Positions 52,263-60,448 of a stretch of 64,000 nt of DNA are shown piece by piece (positions within the stretch are counted from its first letter, which is position 1; every line of letters starts with the position of its first letter). The translations under genes and the position numbers were made by a program. This DNA comes from an uncultured Opitutales bacterium (GTDB lineage: Bacteria > Verrucomicrobiota > Verrucomicrobiia > Opitutales > Intestinicryptomonadaceae): assembly GCA_934613645.1 (NCBI GenBank), contig CAKTTC010000009.1:46565-110564 (forward strand). Direction: 5' to 3'. The notes under the pieces were generated by a model. That model was not told where the DNA came from. It searched no databases and saw nothing but the letters and a program-made list of their open reading frames with translations.

Positions 52263-53681
52263 TTATTGTTTTGCACTCTTTCTTTTTGCTTCTTCTCTTA
52301 TTACGTTGCCTTTCGCGTCGTCATATCCAGTTGCGGTTTTTTCTACTTCGCCCTTCACTACTTTGGTAGTTTGTGTATCTTCGTCGAAAACCAGCTCAAA
52401 CTCTCCGACAAGTTCAGCATCTTTGGGGAGCGGTATTTTATTTGCACCGCCTCCAATGTATTCATGATTAGGATAGTTGACTTGAGGTAGCATAGCCTTT
52501 ATATCCGTTGCGTGTGTGGCAGGGTATATCCCCAATCCGTATTCGGCGTATTTATAGTATGGGATAAAGTCAAAGTAAATCTTATCAATGATGTCTGCGT
52601 TATATCCGATAACATCATTGATTTCTCTTCTTATTATAAAAATTCTTATTCTTACTTTTACCTTTTTTGATTGGAGTTTATCGCCAACGTCTAATTTATC
52701 TTCATTTTTACGAAATTCTCCAATTAATCCTACCCTTCTTATGGAGACTTTCCCTCGTGAATCAGCCTTTACACCCATTATTGTTTTTGCTATCGGTTGT
52801 TCCTCATATCCTTCAAAATCAGAAAATAGATATTCAGGCATAATTGTAATCTCAGTATTTGGAGGCAGTCCAGTGATTGTAAGATCCGCCGCGCCCCACC
52901 GTCTACTTCCGCCCGCTATACGTTCGCTGAATATTGATCCGTTTACTATATTCAGCGACGCCTTGGCTGTGGGGTGTATTTTGGGTGGTTGCGCGTTGTC
53001 TTCGGCTGTAGCGAGGGTTGTCGTTTTGGTTTGTCTTTGGGCAGTTTGCTGTTCTTCAGATTTCAATTCTTCTTCTGTCTGTTGTTGTGTTTTTTGTTCT
53101 TGTGTTGTGCTTACTGGGGTGTCGGGCGATTGCGGGGTTTGTTTTTGGGAGTCGTTCTTCCGCGAAATTTTTTCATTTGGTAAATCGGATTTTTGCGTTC
53201 CGCGATTTAAGCTTGCAATAAAACCGTGCACGCCGTTTTTCGGGGCGAACTGTCCGCCTTTGCCCCCTGGAGTTCCCGCGGGGTAGTGGTTCGGGTTATA
53301 CGGAAGTTCGGTATCTAAGGGGAACGTGTCGAATTGTCTGTCCGCCGAGCGTTCATCTCCCGCAAACAATTCCGATTCTCCGACTATTTCGCACGCAAGC
53401 AGAACGAAATTGCGCAGAGCTTCCGCGCTGGAAATATCGTTTTGTTCGGTGTCGTTTGCAAGCCCCTCCAAGTGTGCTGTCTCGTGTATGAGAACTGTGG
53501 CGCGGTCGTCGAGTGCGCCGCCGACTGTTTCCGAAAAAAATGCGTCGTAAATAGTGATTTCTCCGCGTTGCAAATTTGCACTGGCGAGAATTTGTCGGTT
53601 TTCGTGCTCGTCCGAATTTTTATAAGTGTGTTCGCGGCGGATTTTCAACCCGCTGCAGATATGTCTTTCTATTCTCCTCAA
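52263..53681 (-). CDS. HExxH-containing protein with phage-head-like linker, possibly N-truncated
   Basis: A mosaic protein of about 472 residues. The N-terminal part has a zinc-peptidase-like motif HETAH (VLIHETAHLEGL) preceded by ANLQRGEITIYDAFF, reminiscent of M35-type peptidases. Next is NPNHYPAGTPGGKGGQFAPK, a tail motif seen in phage minor head proteins. A Gln/Thr/Ser-rich linker and a beta-rich C-terminal domain follow. The only start available is TTG at 53681, without a ribosome site. The frame stays open another 35 codons of protein-like sequence up to a TGA at 53787-53789, with no ATG or GTG. Either translation starts unusually or the 5' end is lost. Confidence 0.55.
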   Translation of the reverse strand: MRRIERHICSGLKIRREHTYKNSDEHENRQILASANLQRGEITIYDAFFSETVGGALDDRATVLIHETAHLEGLANDTEQNDISSAEALRNFVLLACEIVGESELFAGDERSADRQFDTFPLDTELPYNPNHYPAGTPGGKGGQFAPKNGVHGFIASLNRGTQKSDLPNEKISRKNDSQKQTPQSPDTPVSTTQEQKTQQQTEEELKSEEQQTAQRQTKTTTLATAEDNAQPPKIHPTAKASLNIVNGSIFSERIAGGSRRWGAADLTITGLPPNTEITIMPEYLFSDFEGYEEQPIAKTIMGVKADSRGKVSIRRVGLIGEFRKNEDKLDVGDKLQSKKVKVRIRIFIIRREINDVIGYNADIIDKIYFDFIPYYKYAEYGLGIYPATHATDIKAMLPQVNYPNHEYIGGGANKIPLPKDAELVGEFELVFDEDTQTTKVVKGEVEKTATGYDDAKGNVIREEAKRKSAKQ

Positions 53682-53789
53682 TGCGCCCGTTATTGCGCGT
53701 CGGGCAACGGGGGAGTTTGTCGAATAGATTTTTTCGAAAGCCGAATTTTCGCCTGCGCAATGCTCAAGATTGAAAATAGTTTCGGTTCA

Positions 53790-54061
53790 CATTTTATATG
53801 ACGCGCAGATGTATTTTTAAAGCGCGTGTTGTTCTTTTGTATTTGCGCCACCGCTTAAGATGTAGCGTAATATTTTATTTGATGTTTTAAATGATTTATA
53901 AATTATCATTCGCAAAAAATATCACACGGAATTCCCGCGTGCAAATTTAAGTTGGAAGTTTTTGAAAGAGGTATCAGTTTTGGGTTCTTTCCAATCTTTA
54001 TCTTTGCGCAAATTGTTTGACAACGCGGGTATATTTGAATTTAATGTCTTCCCATACTTCT
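53790..54061. other. A+T-rich junction between the island and the porin gene
   Basis: About 270 bp with many A/T runs and no credible gene. It includes the promoter region of the porin. No duplicate of the tRNA-Leu 3' end was found here, so the right att site of the former element is not visible. Confidence 0.5.
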
Positions 54062-55375
54062 ATGAAGTTATTGGTAAGGTTATTGTTGTTAGTTTCGGTA
54101 TTCGTGTGTGCGTCGGTTTCGGCTTCGGAACGCGACCTGCTTGACACGCTCGTATCGCGCGGCGTTTTGACTGACGACGACGCCGAGATTGTCAAGAAAG
54201 AGTCGGCGGGAATTGCGGAAAATCCCTTCGGCAACCGCGTTCGTTTTCTCGCTTTTTGGCATTTGCGCTACCAGTATATGGACGAACGCTACAGCGCAGC
54301 CGATTCGCCCGACGACTCCTACGAAAAGCACAATTTCGCAATAAGAAGAATCGTGCCCGTGGTGATTGCAAACCTCACCGAAAATTCAAAGGCAATGTTC
54401 ACGCTGTATTTGCCGAGCAACTGGCTAATCAACACTGCGCGCTATCAATACGACGTTGACGAAGGAAATTTGTGCGGCTCTTTTTGGCTCGGCTACGAAT
54501 ACGTTTTCTTCTGCATGGAAGAGCCAGAAAGCGGAATGCGTCTGCTCACGCCCGACCGCTCCATTGTAAACATGTATTTCGGCAGCGGCGACGGCTACGT
54601 GAAATGGAATACGGTAAGCAACAACATTTTCTCCTCAAACGAGGCGTTTTCGGGCTACCACACGGGTGCGTTTTGGCACGGAAAATTTACGAAAAACAAG
54701 TCGGTTATCTACAGGCTTGCGGTCACCAATTCAAAACCGGGCGAAGTGCTTTTCGACAACTGCACGGGCTTGGCGTTTTGGGCGAGTCTGGGCGTCGACC
54801 ACGAAGAGGACGGCAACCGCTACCGCTTCGGCGTAAACGCAGGCTATTCAACGCGCGTTGTTTCGGCAATCAGGCACGCGGCGGGCTACTGGCCGCCCGA
54901 AGACTACGGCGACTGCATCGGCGTAAATCCCTACATTTGGCTGTATGTCAACAGATGGACTTTCGTTGCCGAATACGTTGCAACTTCGCTTAAATACGGG
55001 CGCACTGTTGACGACGAACGCCCGCTTTACACAATAAACTCGCCGCGCGCGAATCCCATCGGCTTTTACTTCCTGCTTGCGTATAAATTCGACATCAACC
55101 CCTTCGGCGAAATCGAGCCTGTTCTCAGGTATTCGCGCGTGAACTCAAACGGGCGCGGCATTGACGAAACCGTTATGTATATGGCGGAAATGAACGACGG
55201 GCTTTTCGACAGTGCCGAGGCGTATTACGTGGGCTTCAACTGGTATCTGATGGGGCAGACGCTCAAATACCAAATTGGCGGGGAGTTTGTCCGCCTGCGC
55301 GACGCGCCGTTCGGAACGGAGTCGAAAAAATCTGACCTGTTTGTGTTCATCACGCAGGTTCAGCTGATTTTTTAA
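54062..55375 (+). CDS. Outer-membrane porin-like protein
   Basis: A 437-residue outer-membrane beta-barrel. It has a signal peptide (MKLLVRLLLLVSVFVCASVSA), then a short periplasmic helix-turn segment LLDTLVSRGVLTDDDAEIVKKE typical of porins with an N-terminal SLH-like or coiled lead in this phylum. A long run of amphipathic strands ends in the aromatic C-terminus VQLIF. It resembles phosphate-selective porin O/P-like proteins, but selectivity is unknown. ATG 54062 is chosen for the clean signal peptide; ATG 54044 would add six residues. No strong ribosome site precedes either. Confidence 0.75.
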   Translation: MKLLVRLLLLVSVFVCASVSASERDLLDTLVSRGVLTDDDAEIVKKESAGIAENPFGNRVRFLAFWHLRYQYMDERYSAADSPDDSYEKHNFAIRRIVPVVIANLTENSKAMFTLYLPSNWLINTARYQYDVDEGNLCGSFWLGYEYVFFCMEEPESGMRLLTPDRSIVNMYFGSGDGYVKWNTVSNNIFSSNEAFSGYHTGAFWHGKFTKNKSVIYRLAVTNSKPGEVLFDNCTGLAFWASLGVDHEEDGNRYRFGVNAGYSTRVVSAIRHAAGYWPPEDYGDCIGVNPYIWLYVNRWTFVAEYVATSLKYGRTVDDERPLYTINSPRANPIGFYFLLAYKFDINPFGEIEPVLRYSRVNSNGRGIDETVMYMAEMNDGLFDSAEAYYVGFNWYLMGQTLKYQIGGEFVRLRDAPFGTESKKSDLFVFITQVQLIF

Positions 55376-55525
55376 CGCCGCGCGCGTTGTTTTTTGAGCC
55401 TTGCGCCGCCGCCAACCCTCGCACTCCCGCCCGCACCAGTCCTCGTCCGCGCGCGCCGCTCGAATCGCTCCGCTTTAGAAGAGGGAGAAGGTGAGCGATG
55501 GGAGCGCGCCGCGCGAAAATGGGCG

Positions 55526-57586
55526 TTATTGTCCGCGCCTGATTGTCGTGGTGGTGGTTGTGTTGTTGGTTCTGGTTGTTATCGTTCGTTCGTAGTATGT
55601 TTGTTTCCCGATTGAAGTATCGTTGTCAATGAACGCCTTCAAGTTGCCGTCTCTTGCAAATTCTTGCAAGTAGTTGCGCATTGATTGGCGCAATGCAATT
55701 TGGTAGGCAATTTCGCCCTTGTATATCGAGTATATATTGTTGAACGAGGTGTCGGGCAGGCACATCATTGAGAAATCCATATCGCGCAGAAGGTCGGTTA
55801 TGAAATTTCTGTAATGCTGAATGAAGGCGTCCGTTCCCAGATTCTGTTGGAAGTATTTTTCGTATTTTGCGGCAATGTAGCGCAGCTTCGGCGAATCGAG
55901 GGCGTCCTGAAAGCGGCGCGTTATGAAGAAGCGTATGTATTCGTTGTTTTTGTCGGTATACAGGCGCACGGCGTTTTTCTGAATGAGGAATTTTCTGATG
56001 TCGAATTTTTTCCAAGTGTTGAGGTTTGAAAATCTGATGAAACTGCACATGGAGCGCGGCGCGTTGACGGCTGCCGCCACGTTGCCCGAAAACATTCTGA
56101 CAACGCTTGTGTAGTCGGGGATTTCCGACGTTTCGTGCCCTATTACGTTACCGATTTTTCCGTTGCTTACGTAGCCGAATTCGTAGAATCTCAGTGCTGT
56201 GGAAACGAGTTTGCGCGTGTTTACGTCTACCACGAACGCGCCCTCCTGTATGCCCGAATTTATGTCAAACCTCATGTAGCGCATATCTTCCGACTTCAGC
56301 GAAATCTGCTGCGTATACCAGCCGCTGTCCGAGGCCGAAACCATAACAAGCTGCGCCTTGTAGAGCGAGGGAATGTCGCTTTGCGACACCGCCTCAAGCG
56401 GCTTGAATTCCTGTGGAACGGAGTCGGGAATCATAAACAAAACGGGGTAGTCGTCGGAGACAATTCCCTTTGAGCAGACGATAGTTCCCGCCGAATTAGA
56501 AAAGCGAATCGGCATTCTCAGCGGGATAAACGTTTTCGGACAGATAATGAAAGCCGTCCCGTTTACGGAAATAAGCAGCGCGACGTCGGAGCTGCCGTCT
56601 ATGTTGCGCTGAACGAACGCGCATTCTCTGGCTATTTCCACGGGGTCGTATTTCGCTTTCGGCAGTGGCTTTGCGACGGGGCGCGGAACGGCGCGCGGAA
56701 CGGTGCGTTTGGTTGCAATCGGCGCGGGGGCGGGTTGCGGTTTTTGCGCGGCGGGTTTTGCGAACGAATACGATTCCATCTCAACCCACTGCTTCGGGAA
56801 ATCGAGCGGATATTCCTTTGCAAGCCTTGCTTTCACTTCGGCTATTTCGGCGGCGGAGACGCCTTTGCGGTAGTAGTTTTTCAGCCTTTCGTAGGCGTCA
56901 ATCTGTGAGTAGAACGCCGAGAGCACGCTGTCGGGATTGTCTTTGAAATGCTTTTTGTATTCCTCTTTCAACGCCATAAAAATTTCGGGGTTGCCGAATC
57001 TTTTTTCAATGTCTCGTTCGCCGTCAAACACATCAAGCCATTTCTGCGCTTTGATTGTGGAGAACCTGAAATAGTCTACATCGGAGTAGTCGATTAGCGA
57101 CGCCACGAAATCGAATTCGTCTTTCGGGTGCGTTTCCATTTTTTCCTCGAGCTCTTCAAGCTTGACGCGCAGTTCGTCGAAAGAATCAAACCAACTTTCG
57201 ACGTTGTCTTTTGTGATTTCGCCGAGCATTGCGTGCAGGCGGTCGAATTTTCCGCGCGGGGCGTCAGCCAAAATTCTGCGGTATTCTTGGAACGCGAGGA
57301 ACTGTCTTTTATACCAATTTTCGCGCTGCTTGGCGTCGAACCTGTATTTGTCGAACCCCGTCTCGAACACGGCAAAAAAGACGTTTGCTGGCGTGTCGGA
57401 ATTTTTGCGGAACAGCGCGTCGGCTTCGTCCGAAATTTTTTCGGCAAACTTCTTGGGGTATTTCTTTGTTATGTTTGAAATCCCGTCGGTTATTTCCTGC
57501 GGCAGGGGGAATTCCTCTTCCGTTTTCGGGCAGCCCGCCGACAGCAGCATAAACAATAAAATCGAAAAAACAGTAATGTGTCTCAT
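55526..57586 (-). CDS. Large lipoprotein of unknown function
   Basis: A 686-residue protein with a lipoprotein signal (FSILLFMLLSAGC, Cys19). The first 250 residues are helical with many Lys/Glu. A Pro/Ala/Lys linker (about 280-320, repeated AVPRPVAKPLPKAK-like) leads to a beta-rich domain from about 330 (ECAFVQRNIDGSSDVALLISVNGTAFIICP). That domain has a trypsin-like flavour, though no Ser-His-Asp triad can be assigned. The C-terminus is odd: TTRTNNTTTTTTIRRGQ, a threonine/asparagine run. I recognise no family. It is probably anchored in the outer membrane facing the periplasm. Confidence 0.7.
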   Translation of the reverse strand: MRHITVFSILLFMLLSAGCPKTEEEFPLPQEITDGISNITKKYPKKFAEKISDEADALFRKNSDTPANVFFAVFETGFDKYRFDAKQRENWYKRQFLAFQEYRRILADAPRGKFDRLHAMLGEITKDNVESWFDSFDELRVKLEELEEKMETHPKDEFDFVASLIDYSDVDYFRFSTIKAQKWLDVFDGERDIEKRFGNPEIFMALKEEYKKHFKDNPDSVLSAFYSQIDAYERLKNYYRKGVSAAEIAEVKARLAKEYPLDFPKQWVEMESYSFAKPAAQKPQPAPAPIATKRTVPRAVPRPVAKPLPKAKYDPVEIARECAFVQRNIDGSSDVALLISVNGTAFIICPKTFIPLRMPIRFSNSAGTIVCSKGIVSDDYPVLFMIPDSVPQEFKPLEAVSQSDIPSLYKAQLVMVSASDSGWYTQQISLKSEDMRYMRFDINSGIQEGAFVVDVNTRKLVSTALRFYEFGYVSNGKIGNVIGHETSEIPDYTSVVRMFSGNVAAAVNAPRSMCSFIRFSNLNTWKKFDIRKFLIQKNAVRLYTDKNNEYIRFFITRRFQDALDSPKLRYIAAKYEKYFQQNLGTDAFIQHYRNFITDLLRDMDFSMMCLPDTSFNNIYSIYKGEIAYQIALRQSMRNYLQEFARDGNLKAFIDNDTSIGKQTYYERTITTRTNNTTTTTTIRRGQ

Positions 57587-57599
57587 AATATATCTATTT

Positions 57600-57897
57600 C
57601 GGTTTTGACTTGGAATTTCTTCCGCCTTTTTTGCGATTGATTTTTGCGAAACACGCCCGCCGAGCCACGACTGCCGACACGGCGGTATTGGCGATATTTG
57701 CGGCAGAGTGCGCGTCGGCGGAGAAGTGGGCAGACTTCGCGGCGGTGTGGGAAGTAGCGATATTCACAGCAATATTCGCGGCGGCTGACACGGCGATATT
57801 CGCGCCTGAGGAAATATGGCGGACTGCGGCTGGGGAACGCGGCGGACTACGACTGAGGGCGCGCGGCGGCAGTTTGGCGGGCAGCGCAAAGCGGTGC
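57600..57897. repeat. Degenerate GC-rich repeat region with recurring GCGATATTCGCGGC-like units
   Basis: Within about 57680-57815 the motif GCGATATT-C/T-GCGGC recurs imperfectly at least four times, separated by GACACGGCGGT- or GCAGAGTGCG-like stretches. Both strands have open frames here (101 and 211 codons), but the products are low-complexity Ala/Asn/Ile/Val or Ala/Phe strings that follow from the repeats. The region lies beyond the terminator of the dUTPase gene and before the lipoprotein start, so it is probably non-coding or a decayed gene. Confidence 0.55.
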
Positions 57898-57927
57898 AAA
57901 AAAAGCCCGAACGTTTTGTGTTCGGGC
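57898..57927 (-). terminator. Rho-independent terminator of the dUTPase gene
   Basis: On the minus strand GCCCGAAC (57927-57920), a 7-nt loop and GTTCGGGC (57912-57905) form a perfect 8-bp stem followed by TTTTTT (57904-57899). It lies 50 bp after the stop of the gene ending at 57977. Confidence 0.88.
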
Positions 57928-57976
57928 GATGCTGATTTTTTCGGCGCGGGGCGCGGCGGCAGTTTTGCGCGGCGTG

Positions 57977-58348
57977 TTATATTCCGCGGCAGTCATCGGG
58001 GTTTTTGTTTGTGTAGCCCGAGTCTTGGCGGTCGTGGTTTATGTGGTTTTTCTTGGCGTAGGCTTGGTAGAAGTCTTCGGCGGTCATTCCCAAAACCTGC
58101 GCAAGCGACACCAAAAAATGCAGCATATCCACAACTTCGACTTTTGCGTTTTGCGCGTCGAATTTCTGGTATTTCGCCCACCACTTCCACGGGACGGAAT
58201 CGACCAATTCGGCGTTTTCCTGCGCGAGCGCGCGGCTGTAGTTGAGCGTCCATTTTATTTTGTCGTCGTCCGACATATTTGCGGTATCAACGCCGATTCT
58301 CTTGTTGAGCTCCGCCTGCATTTTGAAAATTTCTTCGAGTTTGTCCAT
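57977..58348 (-). CDS. dUTP diphosphatase, all-alpha (dimeric) type
   Basis: A 123-residue all-alpha NTP pyrophosphohydrolase resembling the dimeric dUTPase/MazG clan. ALAQENAELVDSVPWKWWAKYQ and KVEVVDMLHFLVSLAQVLGMTAEDFYQAYAKKN carry the E-x-x-E and E-x-x-D metal residues, and the tail RQDSGY is typical of this dUTPase group. It would convert dUTP to dUMP. It lies just downstream of the DinG-type helicase gene (about 40 bp) and has its own terminator. Confidence 0.85.
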   Translation of the reverse strand: MDKLEEIFKMQAELNKRIGVDTANMSDDDKIKWTLNYSRALAQENAELVDSVPWKWWAKYQKFDAQNAKVEVVDMLHFLVSLAQVLGMTAEDFYQAYAKKNHINHDRQDSGYTNKNPDDCRGI

Positions 58349-58388
58349 TGTAGTTCTCCGTTTTGGTTGTTTGATTTTTCGCCCCGCG

Positions 58389-60443
58389 CTACATCAGTCC
58401 GAGAGTCTCTATTTCGGGCATTATGCGCTTGTCTACTTCCGCCAGCCTGAAACGCTCCGCCGACACGGGCAGGGCGTTGAGAAAGAAGCGTCCGTAGCCT
58501 TTCGACACCACGCGGGAGTCGAGCACCACGACAATTCCCCTGTCCTGTTTCGTCCTGATTAGCCTGCCTATTCCCTGACGGAATTTTATTACCGCCGCGG
58601 GAAGCAAAACGTCCATAAAGCCGCTTCCGCCGCGGGCTTCGGCGCGCTCCATTTTCGCCTCAATAAGCGGGTGCGAGAAATTGTCGAAGGGCAGTTTTGC
58701 AACCACCACCTGCGAGAGCGCATCGCCGGGGATATCGACGCCCGTCCAGAAAGAGTCAGTCCCCAGCAGAACCGCGTTGCCTTCGCGCGCGAACTGCGCA
58801 AGCATTTCCCTGCGCGAGATGTTGTCGCTTTGGGCGAAGATTTTTCTGTCGCGCAAAATTTCCGATTTCTTCAAGAATTCCGCCGTTTTTTTAAGCTCGG
58901 AATAGTTGGTAAAAAGCACCATTGTTCCGCCGCGGACAAGGAAGCAGAGGCGTTCAATACATTCGCACAATTCGGAATTGTCGGTGCTCATGCCGCGCTC
59001 AAAGGCGGGGGCGTCTACGGCGTAGAAGGCGCGCATATTTTTTTGGTAGTCAAACGGCGACGCCACTATGAATTGTTCCGCCGTTTCCGCGCCCATTGCC
59101 GCGGCGAAGTCGGCAAGGCTGCCGTTGACCGCCATCGTAGCCGAGGTCATCACCACGGGCGAGCCGCTTTCGAACAGCGCACGGCGCAGGAATTTCGACA
59201 CGTCTATGGGGGCGGCGTTTATGCGGACTTTTTCGTTGCCGTCCGCCGCCTCCAGCCAGTAGACGAAGTCGGGTTCGGTTATGTAAAGGCAGTTTTCAAG
59301 CGACAGGCGGAACGATTTTATTTTGTCGCGGTAGTCGTTTATTTCGGCGGCGTGCTTTTCCGTCATTGCGTTTTGGGCGAACCGCTTGAGCATTTGCTCG
59401 ACTTCTTCGAGCTTGTTGAGAACCAAGTCTTCGCCCCAGTTTGGCTCTTCTATTCTCACCATATCGCGCTTTTGCAGGCGGTTTGCGCGCACGCGCACGA
59501 AAAATTCCTCAACGCAGGCTATTGTTTCCTCCACAAGTTTTTTGTCGAAGTGTTCCGCAAGAGCCATTCGGGTAATCAGCCCCTTTTTCTTTCGCGGGCT
59601 GTAGATTCTGTTGAGCTCGCGCACGATAATTCCGCTGCTAAGCGACATTCCGTAAATTCTTCCCGCAACCTCGGGCACGAGATGGGCTTCGTCCAAAACG
59701 AGCATATCGTTTTCGTAGAGGATTCCGTCCGCGCCCTCGTCAAGCCCCGAAATGAGCGAAAACAGCAGGCTGTGGTTGAGTATTACAACGTCGGCAGCCG
59801 CCGTTTTGCGGCGCGCGTTCTGGTAGAAGCAGGTGTCGTCGCACGAACGCTGCGAGCACGACGAAGAGTCGGCGCAGACCCAGTTCCACACTTCGGGGTT
59901 CGGCGGCGGGTTGAGTTCGTCGCGTATGCCCGTTTTGGTTGTCCGCGCCCACTGCGCTATGCGGTCAAGCTCCAGCGATTCCTCAGTGTCGAAAAGTTCC
60001 TTTCTGTCGGCGAGGGCGCGCTTGAGGCGGTTTGTGCACAGGTAGTTCGCCTTGCCGATGAGTATTGCCTCCTTGAAGTCGGCGCAGTCGGCGAGGGCGT
60101 CGCAGTTGCCGAAAAGCATTCGTATGCGCGGCAGGTCTTTTTCCACGATTTGCTGTTGCAGGTTTATCGTGTGTGTTGCAACCACGAGTTTTTTGTTCAG
60201 GCGTTTCGCCGCAATTATTCCGCCGATTAGATACGCCAAGCTTTTGCCCACGCCCGTGCTTGCCTCGAAAATCAGAGGGTCTCCCGAGGCGAAAGTCTGG
60301 GCGCAGGCGAACGCCATCTGCTCCTGCTCGGGGCGGTGCTCGAAGTTCGGCAGAATGCGCGCGTAGCCGTCTTTGCAAAAGATTTTTTCGCAAAGCTGCG
60401 GTAAATCGGTCGCCCGAAAGGACGTTGTGGCATCGTCCGACAC
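58389..60443 (-). CDS. dinG: DinG-family ATP-dependent DNA helicase
   Basis: A 684-residue superfamily 2 helicase of the DinG/XPD group. Walker A is FEASTGVGKS (about 59-68), followed by the Fe-S cluster cysteines in ANYLCTNRLKR and VCADSSSCSQRSCDDTC, Walker B-type VLDEAHLVPE, GTDSFWTGVDIPGDAL and RQGIGRLIRTKQDRG. No N-terminal exonuclease domain is present, so it is the E. coli-like form. No ATG precedes the conserved RPEQEQM motif; GTG at 60443-60441 is the best start, 6 bp after the upstream stop. The longer open frame is antisense-like sequence within hpnH and is rejected. Confidence 0.88.
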   Translation of the reverse strand: MSDDATTSFRATDLPQLCEKIFCKDGYARILPNFEHRPEQEQMAFACAQTFASGDPLIFEASTGVGKSLAYLIGGIIAAKRLNKKLVVATHTINLQQQIVEKDLPRIRMLFGNCDALADCADFKEAILIGKANYLCTNRLKRALADRKELFDTEESLELDRIAQWARTTKTGIRDELNPPPNPEVWNWVCADSSSCSQRSCDDTCFYQNARRKTAAADVVILNHSLLFSLISGLDEGADGILYENDMLVLDEAHLVPEVAGRIYGMSLSSGIIVRELNRIYSPRKKKGLITRMALAEHFDKKLVEETIACVEEFFVRVRANRLQKRDMVRIEEPNWGEDLVLNKLEEVEQMLKRFAQNAMTEKHAAEINDYRDKIKSFRLSLENCLYITEPDFVYWLEAADGNEKVRINAAPIDVSKFLRRALFESGSPVVMTSATMAVNGSLADFAAAMGAETAEQFIVASPFDYQKNMRAFYAVDAPAFERGMSTDNSELCECIERLCFLVRGGTMVLFTNYSELKKTAEFLKKSEILRDRKIFAQSDNISRREMLAQFAREGNAVLLGTDSFWTGVDIPGDALSQVVVAKLPFDNFSHPLIEAKMERAEARGGSGFMDVLLPAAVIKFRQGIGRLIRTKQDRGIVVVLDSRVVSKGYGRFFLNALPVSAERFRLAEVDKRIMPEIETLGLM

Positions 60444-60448
60444 CTGCG

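Noticed and set aside
53790..54061. Search for a duplicated tRNA-Leu 3' end as right attachment site
   Set aside because: No copy of the TTCAAGTCCCGT..CGAGT segment seen here or elsewhere in the island, so no att pair is claimed.
57594..57899. Possible small basic Ala/Asn-rich protein (histone-like tail) on the minus strand
   Set aside because: It lies past the dUTPase terminator, is repetitive, and the basic C-terminus alone is weak evidence. Treated as repeat region.
57610..58245. 211-codon open frame on the plus strand
   Set aside because: It overlaps the dUTPase gene in antisense and the repeat tract; no start signal or homology.
58671..60230. 519-codon open frame on the plus strand
   Set aside because: Antisense to dinG; composition is Val/Phe/His-rich with no domain, a typical shadow.
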